Shown: positions 20,041-31,741 of the stretch, piece after piece
Layout: each line of letters starts with the position of its first letter
Numbering within the stretch: position 1 is the stretch's first letter
Assembly (NCBI GenBank): GCA_009192285.1
Contig: CM018605.1
Span: forward strand, 2,707,247-2,771,246
Source: Morchella semilibera
Taxonomy: Eukaryota; Ascomycota; Pezizomycetes; Pezizales; Morchellaceae
Length of the DNA stretch: 64,000 nucleotides
Direction of reading: 5' to 3'
Notes under the pieces: model-generated
Told to the model about the DNA's origin: nothing
The model's database searches: none
The model's input: the letters and a program-made list of their open reading frames with translations, nothing else
Position numbers and translations under genes: made by a program

Positions 20041-20466
20041 TTGCCTTGGACGTCTCTACACTGTAGCCTAGAGATGATGAAAATCGATGGGGACGACCCA
20101 AAGCCCACGGAGAGTGGGAGTGAGCCAAAGGGAGCAAAAATCCTCAAAATGTTCTCATCATTCCCTTGGGTAAACCAGGAGATGATGATAACTCCCCTAG
20201 CAGGAGGCGAACCGGAAAAAAAAATATAAGAAAAAACTCCTGAGTTAAAGAAGCTAAGAATGAGTCAAAGAAGCCAAAGCTCAGAGCCAAATCCTACAAG
20301 ATTTTTTTCATTGTCCCCTCGCCCCTCACAGCAGCCAGAAGACAACGAAAAAAAGAAGCCGCAAACCGACCTCCCAAAAAAAAGCTCTCAAATCCTTTTT
20401 TTGTGGGACACACACCATTCAATGCCTTGGGTGGCACCAACTATAGAGGATATCGATCCTCTATAG
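20041..20466 (+). other. Low-complexity open frame broken by one stop
   Basis: Two segments in the same frame (20074-20226 and 20260-20463) are separated by a single TAA at 20227-20229. The translation is Lys/Ser/Pro/Glu-rich, with MFSSFPWVNQEMM and RFFSLSPRPSQQPED. No domain is recognised. It may be a decayed gene or chance. Confidence 0.25.
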
Positions 20467-20881
20467 AAAGGCTAGGCTGGCTCTTGTGTGTCTGGAGAGG
20501 AAAGGGAGGAAGGGAGGAAGGGAGGGATCTTTCGAGCTCTTTATATAGCCACATATATATATATTATTTTTTATTTTTTGGCTGAAATGGCTTACTATCG
20601 GATGTCAGGCTGGTTGAATGTGGGGCCAGAGGCAAAACCGACGTTGCACCGTGGACTGGGTAAGTGGGTGCGCGCTCACCCTGCTGCGGGGACCAGTCAA
20701 ATTCCGCCTTGCTTTTTAGCGCACCAATCTTAGTCATTATTTCACGCATATTGACGTTTGCATAATTTCTTACAGAAATTGTTCTCCTAAGCTCCTGAAT
20801 TATGAAGCTGTGTGCTGCATTGCTGATGGAGCTGAACCTGCAGGCCTGTGCTTGCTGTGGTGGCAAGCTAGTACTCGCGGT

Positions 20882-20940
20882 TCCCCCTCCCCCTCCCCCT
20901 CCCCCTCCCCCTCCCCCTCTCCCCTCTCCCCCACCCCCAC
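20882..20940. repeat. CCCCCT hexanucleotide microsatellite
   Basis: Tandem CCCCCT units degrade into CCCCAC at the right end. The run encodes nothing supported on either strand. Confidence 0.9.
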
Positions 20941-22145
20941 ACTCACCAACATTGACAGAGCTGCACACTTCCCATCGTTTCAGTTATACAATGGCGGCTC
21001 TCAATGCCATCAGGAGCCTGGGGGACGGGGTGCACACCTCTCTGAAGGGGCGACCCTTCCCCAACAGATCAATCCCATCCCTGCCCAATTCTTCATATTG
21101 CAATATCATTCCGCGCACCTTACCAACCTACGAATTTCCTCCCCCAGTTTCTCCACTATTTTCATAAAAACTAGGCGAGATCATCCCACCACCTTTTTCA
21201 AGTACTACATGTATGTAGAGATGCCGAGTGACGAGCCGTGAGTATAGTTACCAGCATCTCTTGATCTTTATCATGCGGACCTATGGGGAATTACAATGTG
21301 CACTTCACAAGGCTGCGATACTAACACACCATTGGCTCTTATCTGTGCCTGGGGGAGAACAGGGGTTGGTGGGCTGCTTCCATTGGTTTTTTTTTCCTCC
21401 TGCCACTACATTGGTTGCTATAATATTGTACATGTACTTGCGTTACTATTTGACAGCCTGCACCTCCCTGATCAACGGCTGCGATTCGAGTTGACAGATG
21501 GCCGTTTTTTTTTAATAGCCCGGGTCCTAACGAAAGTTACGTTTTATGTAAGGCATACATATGTATGCGCACATATGGTATACGGTGTACCTACATCTAC
21601 ACCGCCCCCTCCACCATCCCCGCCCCCAGTGAAGGAGTTCGCGTTGCCATGCATCACATCACAGATAAAACCTTAATCGCTTAAGCAGTATGTGATCACA
21701 AGGCGAAGGTTTTTATGAGGTCATAGTTCGGTTTTCAACTTTTTTCTTCACTCTACCTACCGCGCTGTCATCTCCCTACGCTGCGATTCCAAAGAAGTAT
21801 TTTTCAAGATGAAACACTATAATTGACTCGACACCGTTTCAACAACTGACTTTGTTCTCTGAGATTTTGCTGCCGTTGTATCTTGAATAATGTCTAGCTT
21901 GAGCTTTCGAGTTTCTATTTTGCTGGAGTCCCCCATGCATTTAAAGGAATCTGAGCGGACTCGGAATATCATGATCCCTTTACGTTTATTATACTGCTTG
22001 TAACACAGACTCGTTATTTCTTATTATTCCAAGAACAATAGCTTTTTTTTTAAAAAAAAAAAAGGAAACCCCCTTTCTACACCCACTTTAATATCCTTTA
22101 CAAGCAACAATTCTCCAATCCCCTAATACTAATACAACAAACACA
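20941..22145. other. Intergenic before the zinc-ribbon gene
   Basis: No supported gene. A short frame starting at 20991 (MAALNAIRSLGDGVHTSL) follows a plausible context but matches nothing recognised. TACATGTA occurs near 21208 and 21429. A T9/A12 inverted stretch (22042-22062) lies about 85 bp before the next gene and may belong to its promoter. Confidence 0.5.
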
Positions 22146-22751
22146 ATGGGCTGCATATCCTCCAAAGAACCCGTCCAGCACGGAATAATAACCTATTGTG
22201 TTTGCCGCGGCTGCCAAGCAAGCCCCGTCCGAGACGAAATGCGCCTCTGCGGAAAATGCGAGTATGCCAAAGCCAGCGGTAGACCAGTAAGACCCAGACA
22301 GCTCTGTCCATCCTGCCAGACAGAAACAGTGACATACACTGGCGAGATTTGCGCAACCTGTAAGCCATTCCTTAGAAGCTCGGTTTTGAGGGGGGAGGTT
22401 TCTGATTTGGCGGTGAGTGTAGGTGCAGTCAAAGCTAGGCGGCCAGACAGTTCTGCGGTAGCAAGACTACCGGGTACTATCTTGAGTAATGCACCAGCGA
22501 GAAGAGGCGCATCATCAAAGCAACAGCGTGGCTCCAAGAAGATTGTTGTTGAACGTGGATATTCGGGCGGGACCCTACCACAGAAACAGCCGCAAAGAGA
22601 TGGCGCATCAACGGAATTTTATATCGATCGTGGACACTTGGGTGAGACCCCGAAACAAAGCAAAGCTACACGGTCTAGCAAGTACGATCCGGATAGAATG
22701 TCGAGTAGGCTCCCACTTCGGATGCCAAACAGGGAGATTCCTGTATTTTAG
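22146..22751 (+). CDS. Small lipid-anchored-type zinc-ribbon protein (MGC N-terminus)
   Basis: An intronless frame of 201 residues, family not recognised. It opens MGCISSKE: Gly2, Ser5/6 and Lys7 fit an N-myristoylation signal and Cys3 a palmitoylation site, so membrane attachment is inferred. Four CxxC knuckles follow at residues 20/23, 35/38, 54/57 and 69/72 (CRGC, CGKC, CPSC, CATC), enough for two zinc ribbons. Cys18 is an extra ligand candidate. Residues from about 80 onward are polar and basic (KQQRGSKKI, KATRSSKYDPDR) and probably disordered, ending REIPVF. The regular cysteine spacing makes chance translation unlikely. It stands alone on the plus strand, with the kinase pseudogene converging on it from the right. 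Confidence 0.75.
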   Translation: MGCISSKEPVQHGIITYCVCRGCQASPVRDEMRLCGKCEYAKASGRPVRPRQLCPSCQTETVTYTGEICATCKPFLRSSVLRGEVSDLAVSVGAVKARRPDSSAVARLPGTILSNAPARRGASSKQQRGSKKIVVERGYSGGTLPQKQPQRDGASTEFYIDRGHLGETPKQSKATRSSKYDPDRMSSRLPLRMPNREIPVF

Positions 22752-23027
22752 GTCGCAAGGGGTGTATTTAGGTGGTAGTAGGAGTCAGTAGTTTAAAACG
22801 AATCTCTTCGAGCTCTCTCGCTAGTCATAGAGGATATCCCAAAGGCGTTATGTACCATTTAAAGTAATAAAGAAGTGTGTGTAGCTTATTACAGCTCGGA
22901 GTAGAATGTTTCATGAGCACATGCTAGGGTGTGAAGCAAACAGCTCGAGTGACCCAAAGGCCGAGTATTAAATATTATTATAATTGACTCGGTAAACGCT
23001 GTACTAACAGGGAAGCCGGGGGTTGAT
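22752..23027. other. Short convergent intergenic region
   Basis: The 3' flank of both the zinc-ribbon gene and the kinase pseudogene. AATAAA-like sequence lies at 22866 on the plus strand. Confidence 0.4.
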
Positions 23028-24821
23028 TTAATTGGTCTCTACCCTGAGCCAAAGATCCCTAAGCCAAGGATCCCTCAACAGCGAATGTGCGGTTTTGCGC
23101 TCGTCAGGATTCAGTCTCATCATAGACCGAAGAAAACGTATAAACCCCACCAAATCCGCCTCAGAGAGATTAGGATTCCATCTACCGAGTGATTTTTCCA
23201 AAGGAAAAGGGTGCATAGCTAAGTTCTTGACGTGGAGTAGGTCACCTATAAGATATGCGTTACATTATCAACTCCCGTAAACTGCGATACAATTCGAGGG
23301 CCAGGGAGGTATGGGGTGAGAAAATACTAACCAAAGCAATCAAAGTATTTGCAGGAGTATTTTCCTTTATTGATTAGGGAGAGAGGGAATGTCCCGAAGC
23401 ATTGAATCATTTGTCCCAAATGATCTTCCTCGGCGTTATTCCTTTCTCCATATTCTCTCTCCCCCAGAACATAACTCTACCTTGGAGGAGCTCGAAGATC
23501 TTTATTTTGCGTTATAGCGTTAGCGAAAAAGGAAAGCAAAAAAAACGGACAATACCTGACAGGACGCTTACAATGCATCCTAGGTTCCAGATGTCTGCAC
23601 TGTGGGACCATGGAGCTCCGATAATAACTTCTGGGCCCTGAAGAACGGTGCTTGGATCATTTCAGGAAGTATTTTGTCTACGTACTTGGCTAGAATATCA
23701 TAGTCAGCCAACATTCATAGATCAGCACATATGGTAGATAGGTGAGAGCTTACACATGCCCAAGCCGGCAAACTTAAACCTGAAAAGATCTGGTCTTGAA
23801 ACTAGTTGAATTGGGAGCTTTTCTGACGGCACGGCATACCCCGGGAGCCTTTCATATTCGTCTCCGCAATAGCTCGGAGGAGTTGTTTCTAGAAATTTAC
23901 GAATAAAACCATCGAGATCTTCCACGCAAACTGAAACCAGAATGTTCCGGGCCTGGATATCTATTAAGTTTATCAGTACTCTGAATGGTGCGCTTGTTCA
24001 AGGCGTGACGTACCGGTGTGTGTAATGTCACAAGATCGATGTAGATAATCTAGCCCTGAGAGAAGTTGCCTTGTCATCTCCTTTACTATGACCGTAGGAA
24101 GTATCCTATTCTCAGTGCGGGCTGTGAAGTCAAGGAGATTCTGGTACATTGCCTCCATTACCAGACAGCTATGTATCCCGTATGGGCCCGAATGCGCAAA
24201 AATGGCAAAAATCTCTAGGTTTTTGCCGCGTCCTGAGCTCTTGGTATCACCATCTCTGATGTACTTAAGTGTTTCCAGCCTGCTGAATTCACCCACCCCA
24301 CCCGAACTTTTGGCAGTAAATATTTTCAAAGCGACATGGCGGTCAATCCTAGACCTATTAGCAGTAGTTTCAATGTTGAATTGTTGTTTAAGGGAAGAGA
24401 CAATTCCTCACTTTTCGTCTAGGGCAAGCCACACTGTAGAATTTGGGCCAAACCCTAGCTTACGGACAACTTTGTATCTATTTTGGAACACATCCCCAAG
24501 AATTGTCGGATGATAGCCTCCTTTGCAATATTTTTGGATCTTTTCCTCCGGGAAGGGTAGAGGAGCCGAGACAGCTTGTACTGTCACTGACTCAGGAGGG
24601 GTTGTTGATGCTCCAACACTAGACTTTCTGCTTCGAATCGAGGAGGCCTTGCCTCTAAACCAGTTTGTAACCTTCATGATCTCCAAGAGGTACCAGGGAT
24701 CTATGGGGCAACCTCTGTTGTTCTTCTGTGGGGTCGCTGGCCAGTAGCTTGGCGGAGGTGTTTTGGAGCTATGACAGTTTGGTGGAGGTCCCGCCTCACA
24801 CTGAGAGGGATGTGCAAACAT
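23028..24821 (-). pseudogene. SRPK-family Ser/Thr protein kinase, frameshifted
   Basis: Recognisable exons: 24821-24412, 24354-24014, 23960-23752, about 23690-23565, about 23496-23330 and about 23245-23028. The N-lobe has RYKVVRKLGFGPNSTVWLAL (Gly loop) and RHVALKIF (ATP lysine). The C-lobe has LDYLHRSCDITHT joined across an intron to DIQARNILV, the split-domain order of SR-protein kinases. GPEVIIGAPWSHSADIWNLG, FELLQGRVMF and KSLGRWNPNLSEADLVGFI follow. Two single-base shifts break it. One lies near 23652, between EMIQ and TVLQGPEV; the other near 23440, between MEKGIT and EEDHLGQMIQ. The DFG motif reads AGLG, so the magnesium-binding Asp is gone, and the usual Lys after HTDI is Gln. The last exon carries a small duplication (DPWLRD/LWLR). 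Intact SRPKs phosphorylate RS-domain splicing factors; this copy is probably inactive. Confidence 0.85.
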
Positions 24822-25154
24822 AGGAGGAGTTGTCGTTGTAAGAGGTATGGAATGTGAAATGCAGGCAGCAGAATTACCCTAGAGCTTGCACTATGTAGCA
24901 ACCTAAAGAAGGCCCACCTCTGACGGTTTTATTGTTAGCGTAAGGTCCAAAGCGTTTATTGCAGCTACATAGAAAGCAATGATCACCTGCTATCACTCGA
25001 TGCTCCTAATGCGAGAGACCAGTAAGAGGAGTTTTTCTCTCGTTGGCGATCTCAGCGATAGGACCCTAGTGAGTGTAGAATATTCCACCGTAAGTCTCCC
25101 AATAACGTCGGAGCGTTATTCCACCATCAAGAATCTAGGATCGCCGCACACGGT
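24822..25154. other. Intergenic, no gene seen
   Basis: Short frames without recognisable content. One TATCACTCG copy at 24991-24999. Confidence 0.5.
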
Positions 25155-25545
25155 TCATGTCAAATGAGCTTTCACCTCGATGTCGGCGGTATATGGGTTT
25201 ATGAATAACATGGGTATTTGTGAGCCCCGGAAAAAGGAGAAATAAGCCACGAATAGATGAAACGTGCACATATCGTTTGAAGGAGACATTGCCCAATCAT
25301 CCAGATTATACAGCTCTAGTGAAATAAATTTGGGGTTTAGCTTTGGCCAATCGGGTACCCGAGCCATCCCTGCAAGATTGGCCAGGGGTGTTCCAGAAAA
25401 AGCCTGGATACATACAAACCTTGGACGTCGCCGGAGGCATCCTTTGCGAGCGCGACCACAAATGACGGCCTCACATAATTATGGCTTCTCAAGATCCAGA
25501 TAATAACGCGAGATTTCAGCCCTTGGAAGAATTCGAGCTTTTACT
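25155..25545 (-). other. Unrecognised two-exon coding-like segment antisense to ferroportin exon 1
   Basis: A minus-strand frame from about 25545 to 25420 reads SRVIIWILRSHNYVRPSF and VVALAKDASGDVQ. A GTTTGT..TTGCAG intron (about 25421-25372) then joins in frame to MARVPDWPKLNPKFISLELY and runs to a stop at 25155. The alternation of hydrophobic strands and a D-x-S-G-D-V-Q-G turn is protein-like, loosely resembling a GNAT strand-turn-strand. That resemblance is weak and no function is claimed. It overlaps the first ferroportin exon on the opposite strand, and no start codon was found. It may be a decayed gene. Confidence 0.3.
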
Positions 25546-27814
25546 TCCACTAACGCAAAGAGGCAGGTAATTTCGCCAGGCACGGAGGCGAAGACACGAA
25601 CAGCAGCCAAGTAGCAGAGAACCTCGAAAATGAAGCTGTCTTGACCAAAAGACAATCATGGAGTCTGTATTTATCTCACTTCCTATCAACGTGGAACGCA
25701 AGAGGATATGAGTTTGCTGCCGTGAGAAACTCAACTTCCCACTATGCAGTATTTGGCTAACATATAACGCCCAGATTGTCTTCACAGCATCTGCATATCC
25801 AGAGACACTTACGGCTTCTTCAATTAGGTTTTACTGCCTGTTTCACTTGGGAATAGGGTCTAAACTCTAATACTTGCAGCCTAGGGGTATTATTACAACC
25901 ATCGCAACCCTAGTATTATCCCCTTCAGTGGGACGATGGTGCGATACACATCCTTCTCGGCTGCAAACCTTACGCATAACCATATTTATACAGCGTACAT
26001 GTGTCATACTCGCATGTCTTGGGTGGTTTTTTATTGCCGGAGAAGAGTTTCTTGGGGGCGGGTTCTTATCCATTGTACAAGCGCCTGCCGGTAAAGGTAG
26101 CCAAGGTGGAATTCTCGATGGAAACCGGTTGGCAAAAGCAGCAGTTATGGTTGCGGTAATGGTTTTGGGGATTGGCGAGCGGCTTAGTGCTGTAGGAAAT
26201 ATGATCGTGATGGAAAGGGATTGGGTATGTAACCCTCAGAAGCACAATATTATAATTATCCCTCCCTACCCCCGAAGTCGTCCAAATCTCCTCCCGCAAA
26301 GTCTTGGCAGCCCGGAAAATCTTCTTAGTGGCTGTAAGCCCCTTTAGCGAGTGATACACACAGTCGCTTTGGTTGTGGGTTTAAAGGTTATGGTTTTTGA
26401 TACACCTGCTAACCATGGTACTGGATAAGGTTCCGACGTTAGCTGTTGGCTCATCACAACCATTTCTCGCGGAGTTGAATGCTGTAATGAGGCGGATAGA
26501 TCTTATTTGCAAACTCATCTCACCAGTATTTATATCTGCGATTGTTCTTTGGGTATCTAGTGTTCGGGCAACGATCCTCATCATTGCGGGTATGAACTGT
26601 GCGTCGATGGGCATAGAGTGGCTTGCTGCGAGGCGCGTTTGGATGGAGTGCGAAAGACTACAAGCGCCAAAAGCTATTGATACCGAGCAAGGCTCTAGTG
26701 GTGAAAGTGGCGATATTCTCAAACTAAACGGGTGGGGACAAAGCCTAAAGTTATTCTTTGGGAGTAAGATATGGATCCGTGAGTATCTCTTATTTTGAGT
26801 CACTTTACCGCCAAAACCGCGGATTTTTAAAGGCTTATTTTATTTCAATAAGCTTTCAACTAGAGACTTACCCCACAAAATCCTCCCTACAGCTTTAGGT
26901 CCCTGTACTAGACCTATTAGAGGCTTCCGTGGGAGAGGGGATGCTGTGGGGTTAGGCTCTAGATCAGGCTTTGGATATAAAAAAAAAACCTGAAATACCC
27001 GTGGCCCGACAGTAAAATGCCCATTCTGAAAGGGAAATATTGACTTTTTCTACAGCGTCCTTATCACTCGCCCTCCTTTACATCTCCGTCCTATCATTCT
27101 CAGCATCGATGATCACCTACCTTCTCAATGCTGGTTTTACCCTATCAGTTATAACCATGGCTAGAACTGGCAGCACTCTTCTTGAAGTCTCTTCAACTGT
27201 AGTGATGCCATGGAGTGTCAGAGTTATGGAGAGGGCTGCTACATGGAAAGCAAGAAGAGCGGATGCACCGGCACATCTAGCAGCCAGTGGAGCAGCAGCT
27301 GTGGAAAGAACTGGGCTTTGGGGTTTGTGGTGGATGGCCCTAAACTTGGTATCACAGCCCATTCGTGGAAGTCTGAAATATCTCTGCTGACCACTGAGCT
27401 CTCCATCAGATACCAGTAACCATTACACTTTTCTATATCCCGGTAAACTTAGACGACCGTCCAAGCTTCCTTCTAGCGTCTTCTCTCTTCTTGTTCCTTG
27501 CCTTTTCCCGCCTTGGACTATGGACCTATGACCTTGTTTCACAAACGCTTGTCCAAACGCGCATACCCGCGGCCAACGTAGGGGAGTTCTCAGGTGCGGA
27601 GATGGGTTTTATCAGCACCTTCGAGCTTATCCAATGGGTTCTTACTGCCATATGGAGTTCGCCAGAACAATTTAAGTATGTGGCAGCGGCTGGAAACGCG
27701 TGTGTTTTGATCAGCGCGATGGCGTACACAGCATGGATGTGGACATGCCGTGGACACCTGGTGCACTGGGAAAAAGTACAGGCATGCGCCGGGTGTACCC
27801 GGATTTTCATGTAG
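25481..27814 (+). CDS. Ferroportin-type iron exporter (SLC40 family)
   Basis: Seven exons: 25481-25566, 25604-25721, 25775-25827, 25885-26224, 26430-26778, 27056-27348 and 27410-27814, giving 547 residues (animal ferroportin is about 570). The first transmembrane block reads SLYLSHFLSTWNARGYEFAA. LVLSPSVGRWCD, IFIQRTCVILACLGWFF and the loop GERLSAVGNMIVMERDW follow. Next come ELNAVMRRIDLICKLISPVF, the cytosolic loop with RVWMECERL, and the C-terminal bundle with FSRLGLWTYDLVSQTLVQ. These are ferroportin hallmarks, and about 10-12 membrane helices are apparent. The family exports Fe(II); in fungi the membrane it occupies is uncertain. The first intron (37 nt) is very short, while introns 4 and 5 (205 and 277 nt) are long for this window. 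Intron 4 contains a TATCACTCG copy. Frame is kept throughout. Confidence 0.92.
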
Positions 27815-30406
27815 TTTCCCATTCCCTGTACTGGATTCGTGTCCCTATTCTAGATAGTAATATCCACGCGGTATAAATGAATTCATGAATAAGGCACCGT
27901 TCGGAAACAGCAAGGAATACAATTATGTGACCCCCAAAAAATCTCTTTTACTGACCCTCGGGTTCGTTTCATCAAAATTCTCCTTTGGCCTCTCACAGAT
28001 CGGAACATAGACGGGTGATAATACAGAAACCTGGCGAATAAAGAATGCTAATTTATCATCAAAGATAGCTTCAAAAGTCTACCATGTGGCAGGGGAAAAT
28101 ATAGTATATTGTCCGGTACCAACTTTCTGGAACAGAAATCCCTGAACGCGGGACAAGTACATGTACATGTAGTTAGTGGTATCCCCACATGGCGCCCCAC
28201 CCCCCACACCCCTCCCCCGATCATATCTTTAACCATGCTCCATCCTTGCTACCCTATTCTAATCTGGCTGGCTGGCTCACGGGAATGCCGAACCTATGCA
28301 GATGTAGACACACTCCGCTCTGGAATTTTTTTCTGGATTTTAGAACTATAAATAATTCCGCGATTTATAAGAAGCATTCCTGTTGGATACAGTACGTAAC
28401 AACAACTCTAATCCCAATCCTTTATTGTTTACTTGTCTAAGTCGTGTTAGAGTAAGTCTTTTTGCCCGTGAGAACGGGTACCCGTATTATAAGACATCAA
28501 TAAAGGAGGCAATGCCCGGTTTAGATGGTTAATATGGTTAGAAGTATCCTTAACTCGAAGCTTCCTTAATATCATTGGTATCGTTTAACAGCAGCAGCAT
28601 GGTAATAACAACACCGGAGCGAGAATTCCCGTACAAATTCCGTTCGGGTCCCACTCTAAAGACACCAGGAATACCAAAAGTCGTTGGCTTTCTAATTTCA
28701 AAAGTCCCCCATAGAGCTACGTGCCGCATGACATAGTATCTATGGACTGGTTTCCTCATGTATGAATCAGTCGCCTAAGTGTTGATGTTATAAAGTTAGG
28801 CGATATCCGCCACCTAGATTACAGCCTATATGTATTGAAGTAAATACGTATACGTAGGCTTTGTGTTCGTGAAACATCGGTTGAGCCATGCCGTGATTTG
28901 AGTCTCTTTATGTGAATATCGCTGGGAATGAACCTAGTGGCGTATAATAGTTACTCTCTCGCAACATCAACAGTGCCGGCCAGAAAACGTCTTTATAACA
29001 GCTGAACCTCGGCATTGCCAAGCCATTGTCGGATATTGACAATAATGCTGAACCAGGGTTTACCTAGACTTCAATCTTATGTTATTTCCATTAAATCACA
29101 CCACTTACTAGGAATTGATGTTTCTGTTAATCTTGCAGGTTGTAGCAAGTTTCAAACCTCTGCTCACCACCTAAATGCCTCCGTTGGCAAGTATGATGTA
29201 GGGGTGTAGTCCTCCGAAACATGCAGCGATTCTTCGAGAACAAGCAAGGATAAACAATGGCCAATTTCCAGGGGGTATTTGCCCTCTTACTTTGCCCATA
29301 GAGCATAGAGAAAGTTATGATTTTGTTACGAGGGTTATGCTAATTGCGGGACCCTGCGTTGTATTTTATCGTTACCACGACGAACCCGAAATCCTAGCGC
29401 CGGCAGGATCTTAGAGCCGCAGAGCCTCAGCCCTGTGATTAATTCGGACAAGTCCATGGACCGGAGAACAACCGGAAAACTGCACTAAGGTTACGTACGA
29501 CATGTCCTCCTCGAAAGTAAACAACAAAAAAGGGGCAACCACATTTTATTATCCCGTCCTCCCTATTCAGCTTTTCCCAGGACAGTAGTCGACGAAAAAT
29601 TGATTGTCCGAAGCCTCCATGTCGCGGTGATGATCCGGTCGATCTCTCATTGCCTTTCTGATCTATGATTGGCTAGGTGTGGCATATCCCTGTGCTTGCG
29701 GTGCCGAGCTTGTCTGGGGTGGTTGTTGGAAGTTCGAATGAGGGGAATTTGTTTCTTTCGAGTTCCCTGCTGAAGGGTTTTCCAAGGTGTGTGGTGCCTG
29801 GCGGGCGGCTATTTTTAGCAGGGGCCAGAACGAGCAAACTCCGCCTCTGCCTATCGAACCACGAGCAAACGTTGGGTCGACGAACAAACGAACTGTGTGT
29901 CATAACCCTTTCTGCCTCATTCTCCTTCTAGTGATCATTCTGCACTGCAGGAGGCCAAGAGACCAAGGTGTTTACCGATAAAACGCACATCGTCCGAATC
30001 CACGCGATAGCTTCTGGAATTAAATATACGTTGAATTAAAAGGATCAGAGATAGCTGGAGAGACGTGCATCAGATTGCCCCTCTTCGCGAAAGGTGTGTT
30101 CCCTTATTCCGAGGCACCCCCCCCCCCCGCACTTGAGCATCAGGCTCTCTGTGAACAGCTCTTATTAGTCCACTAGCTATGAGCTTACCCCAGAGACCAT
30201 TAGATAGCCGTGCCGTAAAAGGAGTTGCTAATCCAGAGCAGGTTAATCCCGACAAGTAGTAAGACTCTCAGTTGGCATTTATCTCGGTCACCAGATCTGT
30301 GCAACACCCCAAGTTACGAGCTCATAATCGATATAAAACCGCAATCCCCCCCCTCCCTACGAGCCCGCAAATACCCCCAGCCTGCAAATATCCCCCAAAT
30401 CAAACC
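27815..30406. other. 2.6-kb gap, no gene seen
   Basis: No recognisable protein on either strand. A tandem TACATGTACATGTA lies at about 28157. A minus-strand frame ending at 29663 (FQQPPQTSSAPQAQGYATPS) looks like a protein tail but has no recognisable body. A TATA-like CGATATAAAA (30329-30338) precedes the next gene. Confidence 0.5.
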
Positions 30407-31741
30407 ATGGCATCCACAGAACCCCAAAACGATAGCACCATCGACAACATTAACATAGCACCCACCATCGAGATCTCCGAACCAAAAGTCACTGTCGAGT
30501 CTGTTCTCGGCCGAGGGAGAAATGAGTCGACGGGCACCAAGGTTCTTTCCGTGTCATGGGATGTGATCAATGTAGACACTGCCTTGAACGGCGAATGGGT
30601 CATTGAGTGGGATAACATGTATGCCAGCGATGGCGAAGATCTTCGGTCCGCTAAGAGTGAAAAGGGAACCTACTTCGCGCTTCAACGAGGGACCAACACG
30701 CCAGGTGGAGGAACTCCTGTCCATGAAATCCCAGAACCTGTTTACCACCCCGCACCAGACTACACAAACGGAGCACCCCTATCAACGGCAAAGCTAATCG
30801 CATTCGAAAATGGGTTGGATGACTTTGAGGAAACCGAGGATTTGGTCGGATTCTTTTCATCTAGGCTCATCGTTCAAGCACCTACTCAGATCATCCCGGA
30901 CCCAGAGTCCAAGAGAGCCACAGTGCATTTCTTGCTCACCGGAAATGCGCCAATTCCTGATTCCATCCATATATTGTTTGTTCCCACCTGGGGGGCTCCC
31001 ATCACACTTGCAACCGTCCTCGCTCCATCGCGGACAAATTATCAGAGCGGTGGTAGAAGAGATCTTCACACCGCATGGGCTGAGGCGAGAATGGATGACC
31101 TTACAACACTTGGAGAGATAGCTCGAGAGCTCGAACTAGAAGGTGCGCGTGGGGTTGGTACTGGCACCCTCAAGGTTGGCGTCGAAGGTGGAGGGATGGA
31201 TGAGGAAGCAGTCAGACGAGAGGGGTGGATGGTTGGTGAGGAAATGATCTGGGTACGGGAGACGTTCCTGAACAAGCATATCGCCGAGGAAGAACCCGGC
31301 CCATCCAGTGACACCGGGCTCGGACTTAACATCAACACAGATTCTGGAACAAAAGCGCCGCTCAAGCTCTCAACAACCGTCTCTCCAGGCGGAACTGTTT
31401 ACCAAAGTGCATCTTCCGCAAACCACATCCGAACGACGGCCATCGCCCAGGAGGAGGAGGAAGATCTCTTTGCGCTTCCTCTTTCCCCGCGTAGTCCCGA
31501 GATGTCTGTGAGCCCGTTTAGCATGTTCCGTGGAGAAGCGGTGGGAAAGCAGCCAACCTCAAGACTAAACCAAGTTGTATCTATTGATACGAGTCTGTCT
31601 CCATCGGCATCTGTGGGCGGCTCTATAGATAATACACCGACGGGATTGAGCTCTATCACGCCGACGATGGGAAGGCTGAAAATTGGTGCTTATGAGCCGT
31701 TGACCCCACCAATGGATAGGGTCGGCGTTGGAAAGGAGTAG
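30407..31741 (+). CDS. Conserved-looking hypothetical protein, 444 residues
   Basis: An intronless frame. The first ATG in good context (AACCATGG) at 30407 is chosen; the frame stays open upstream without an ATG. The N-terminus is Asn/Thr-rich. A beta-rich globular segment follows at about 40-210 (LSVSWDVINVDTALNGEWVI, ATVHFLLTGNAPIPDSIHIL, FVPTWGAPITLATVLAPSRT). After it come a charged helix (EIARELELEGARG), a Gly-rich VGVEGGGMDEE, and a Ser/Pro-rich tail with LFALPLSPRSPEMSVSPF and LTPPMDR. These tail motifs are plausible phosphorylation sites. I do not recognise the family. Coding quality, length and the TATA element at 30329 support a real gene. Confidence 0.75.
   Translation: MASTEPQNDSTIDNINIAPTIEISEPKVTVESVLGRGRNESTGTKVLSVSWDVINVDTALNGEWVIEWDNMYASDGEDLRSAKSEKGTYFALQRGTNTPGGGTPVHEIPEPVYHPAPDYTNGAPLSTAKLIAFENGLDDFEETEDLVGFFSSRLIVQAPTQIIPDPESKRATVHFLLTGNAPIPDSIHILFVPTWGAPITLATVLAPSRTNYQSGGRRDLHTAWAEARMDDLTTLGEIARELELEGARGVGTGTLKVGVEGGGMDEEAVRREGWMVGEEMIWVRETFLNKHIAEEEPGPSSDTGLGLNINTDSGTKAPLKLSTTVSPGGTVYQSASSANHIRTTAIAQEEEEDLFALPLSPRSPEMSVSPFSMFRGEAVGKQPTSRLNQVVSIDTSLSPSASVGGSIDNTPTGLSSITPTMGRLKIGAYEPLTPPMDRVGVGKE

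Noticed and set aside
20802-21241. Open frames with polyproline or Ser-Pro runs
   Set aside because: The run is the CCCCCT microsatellite read in two frames; flanking residues are not recognisable.
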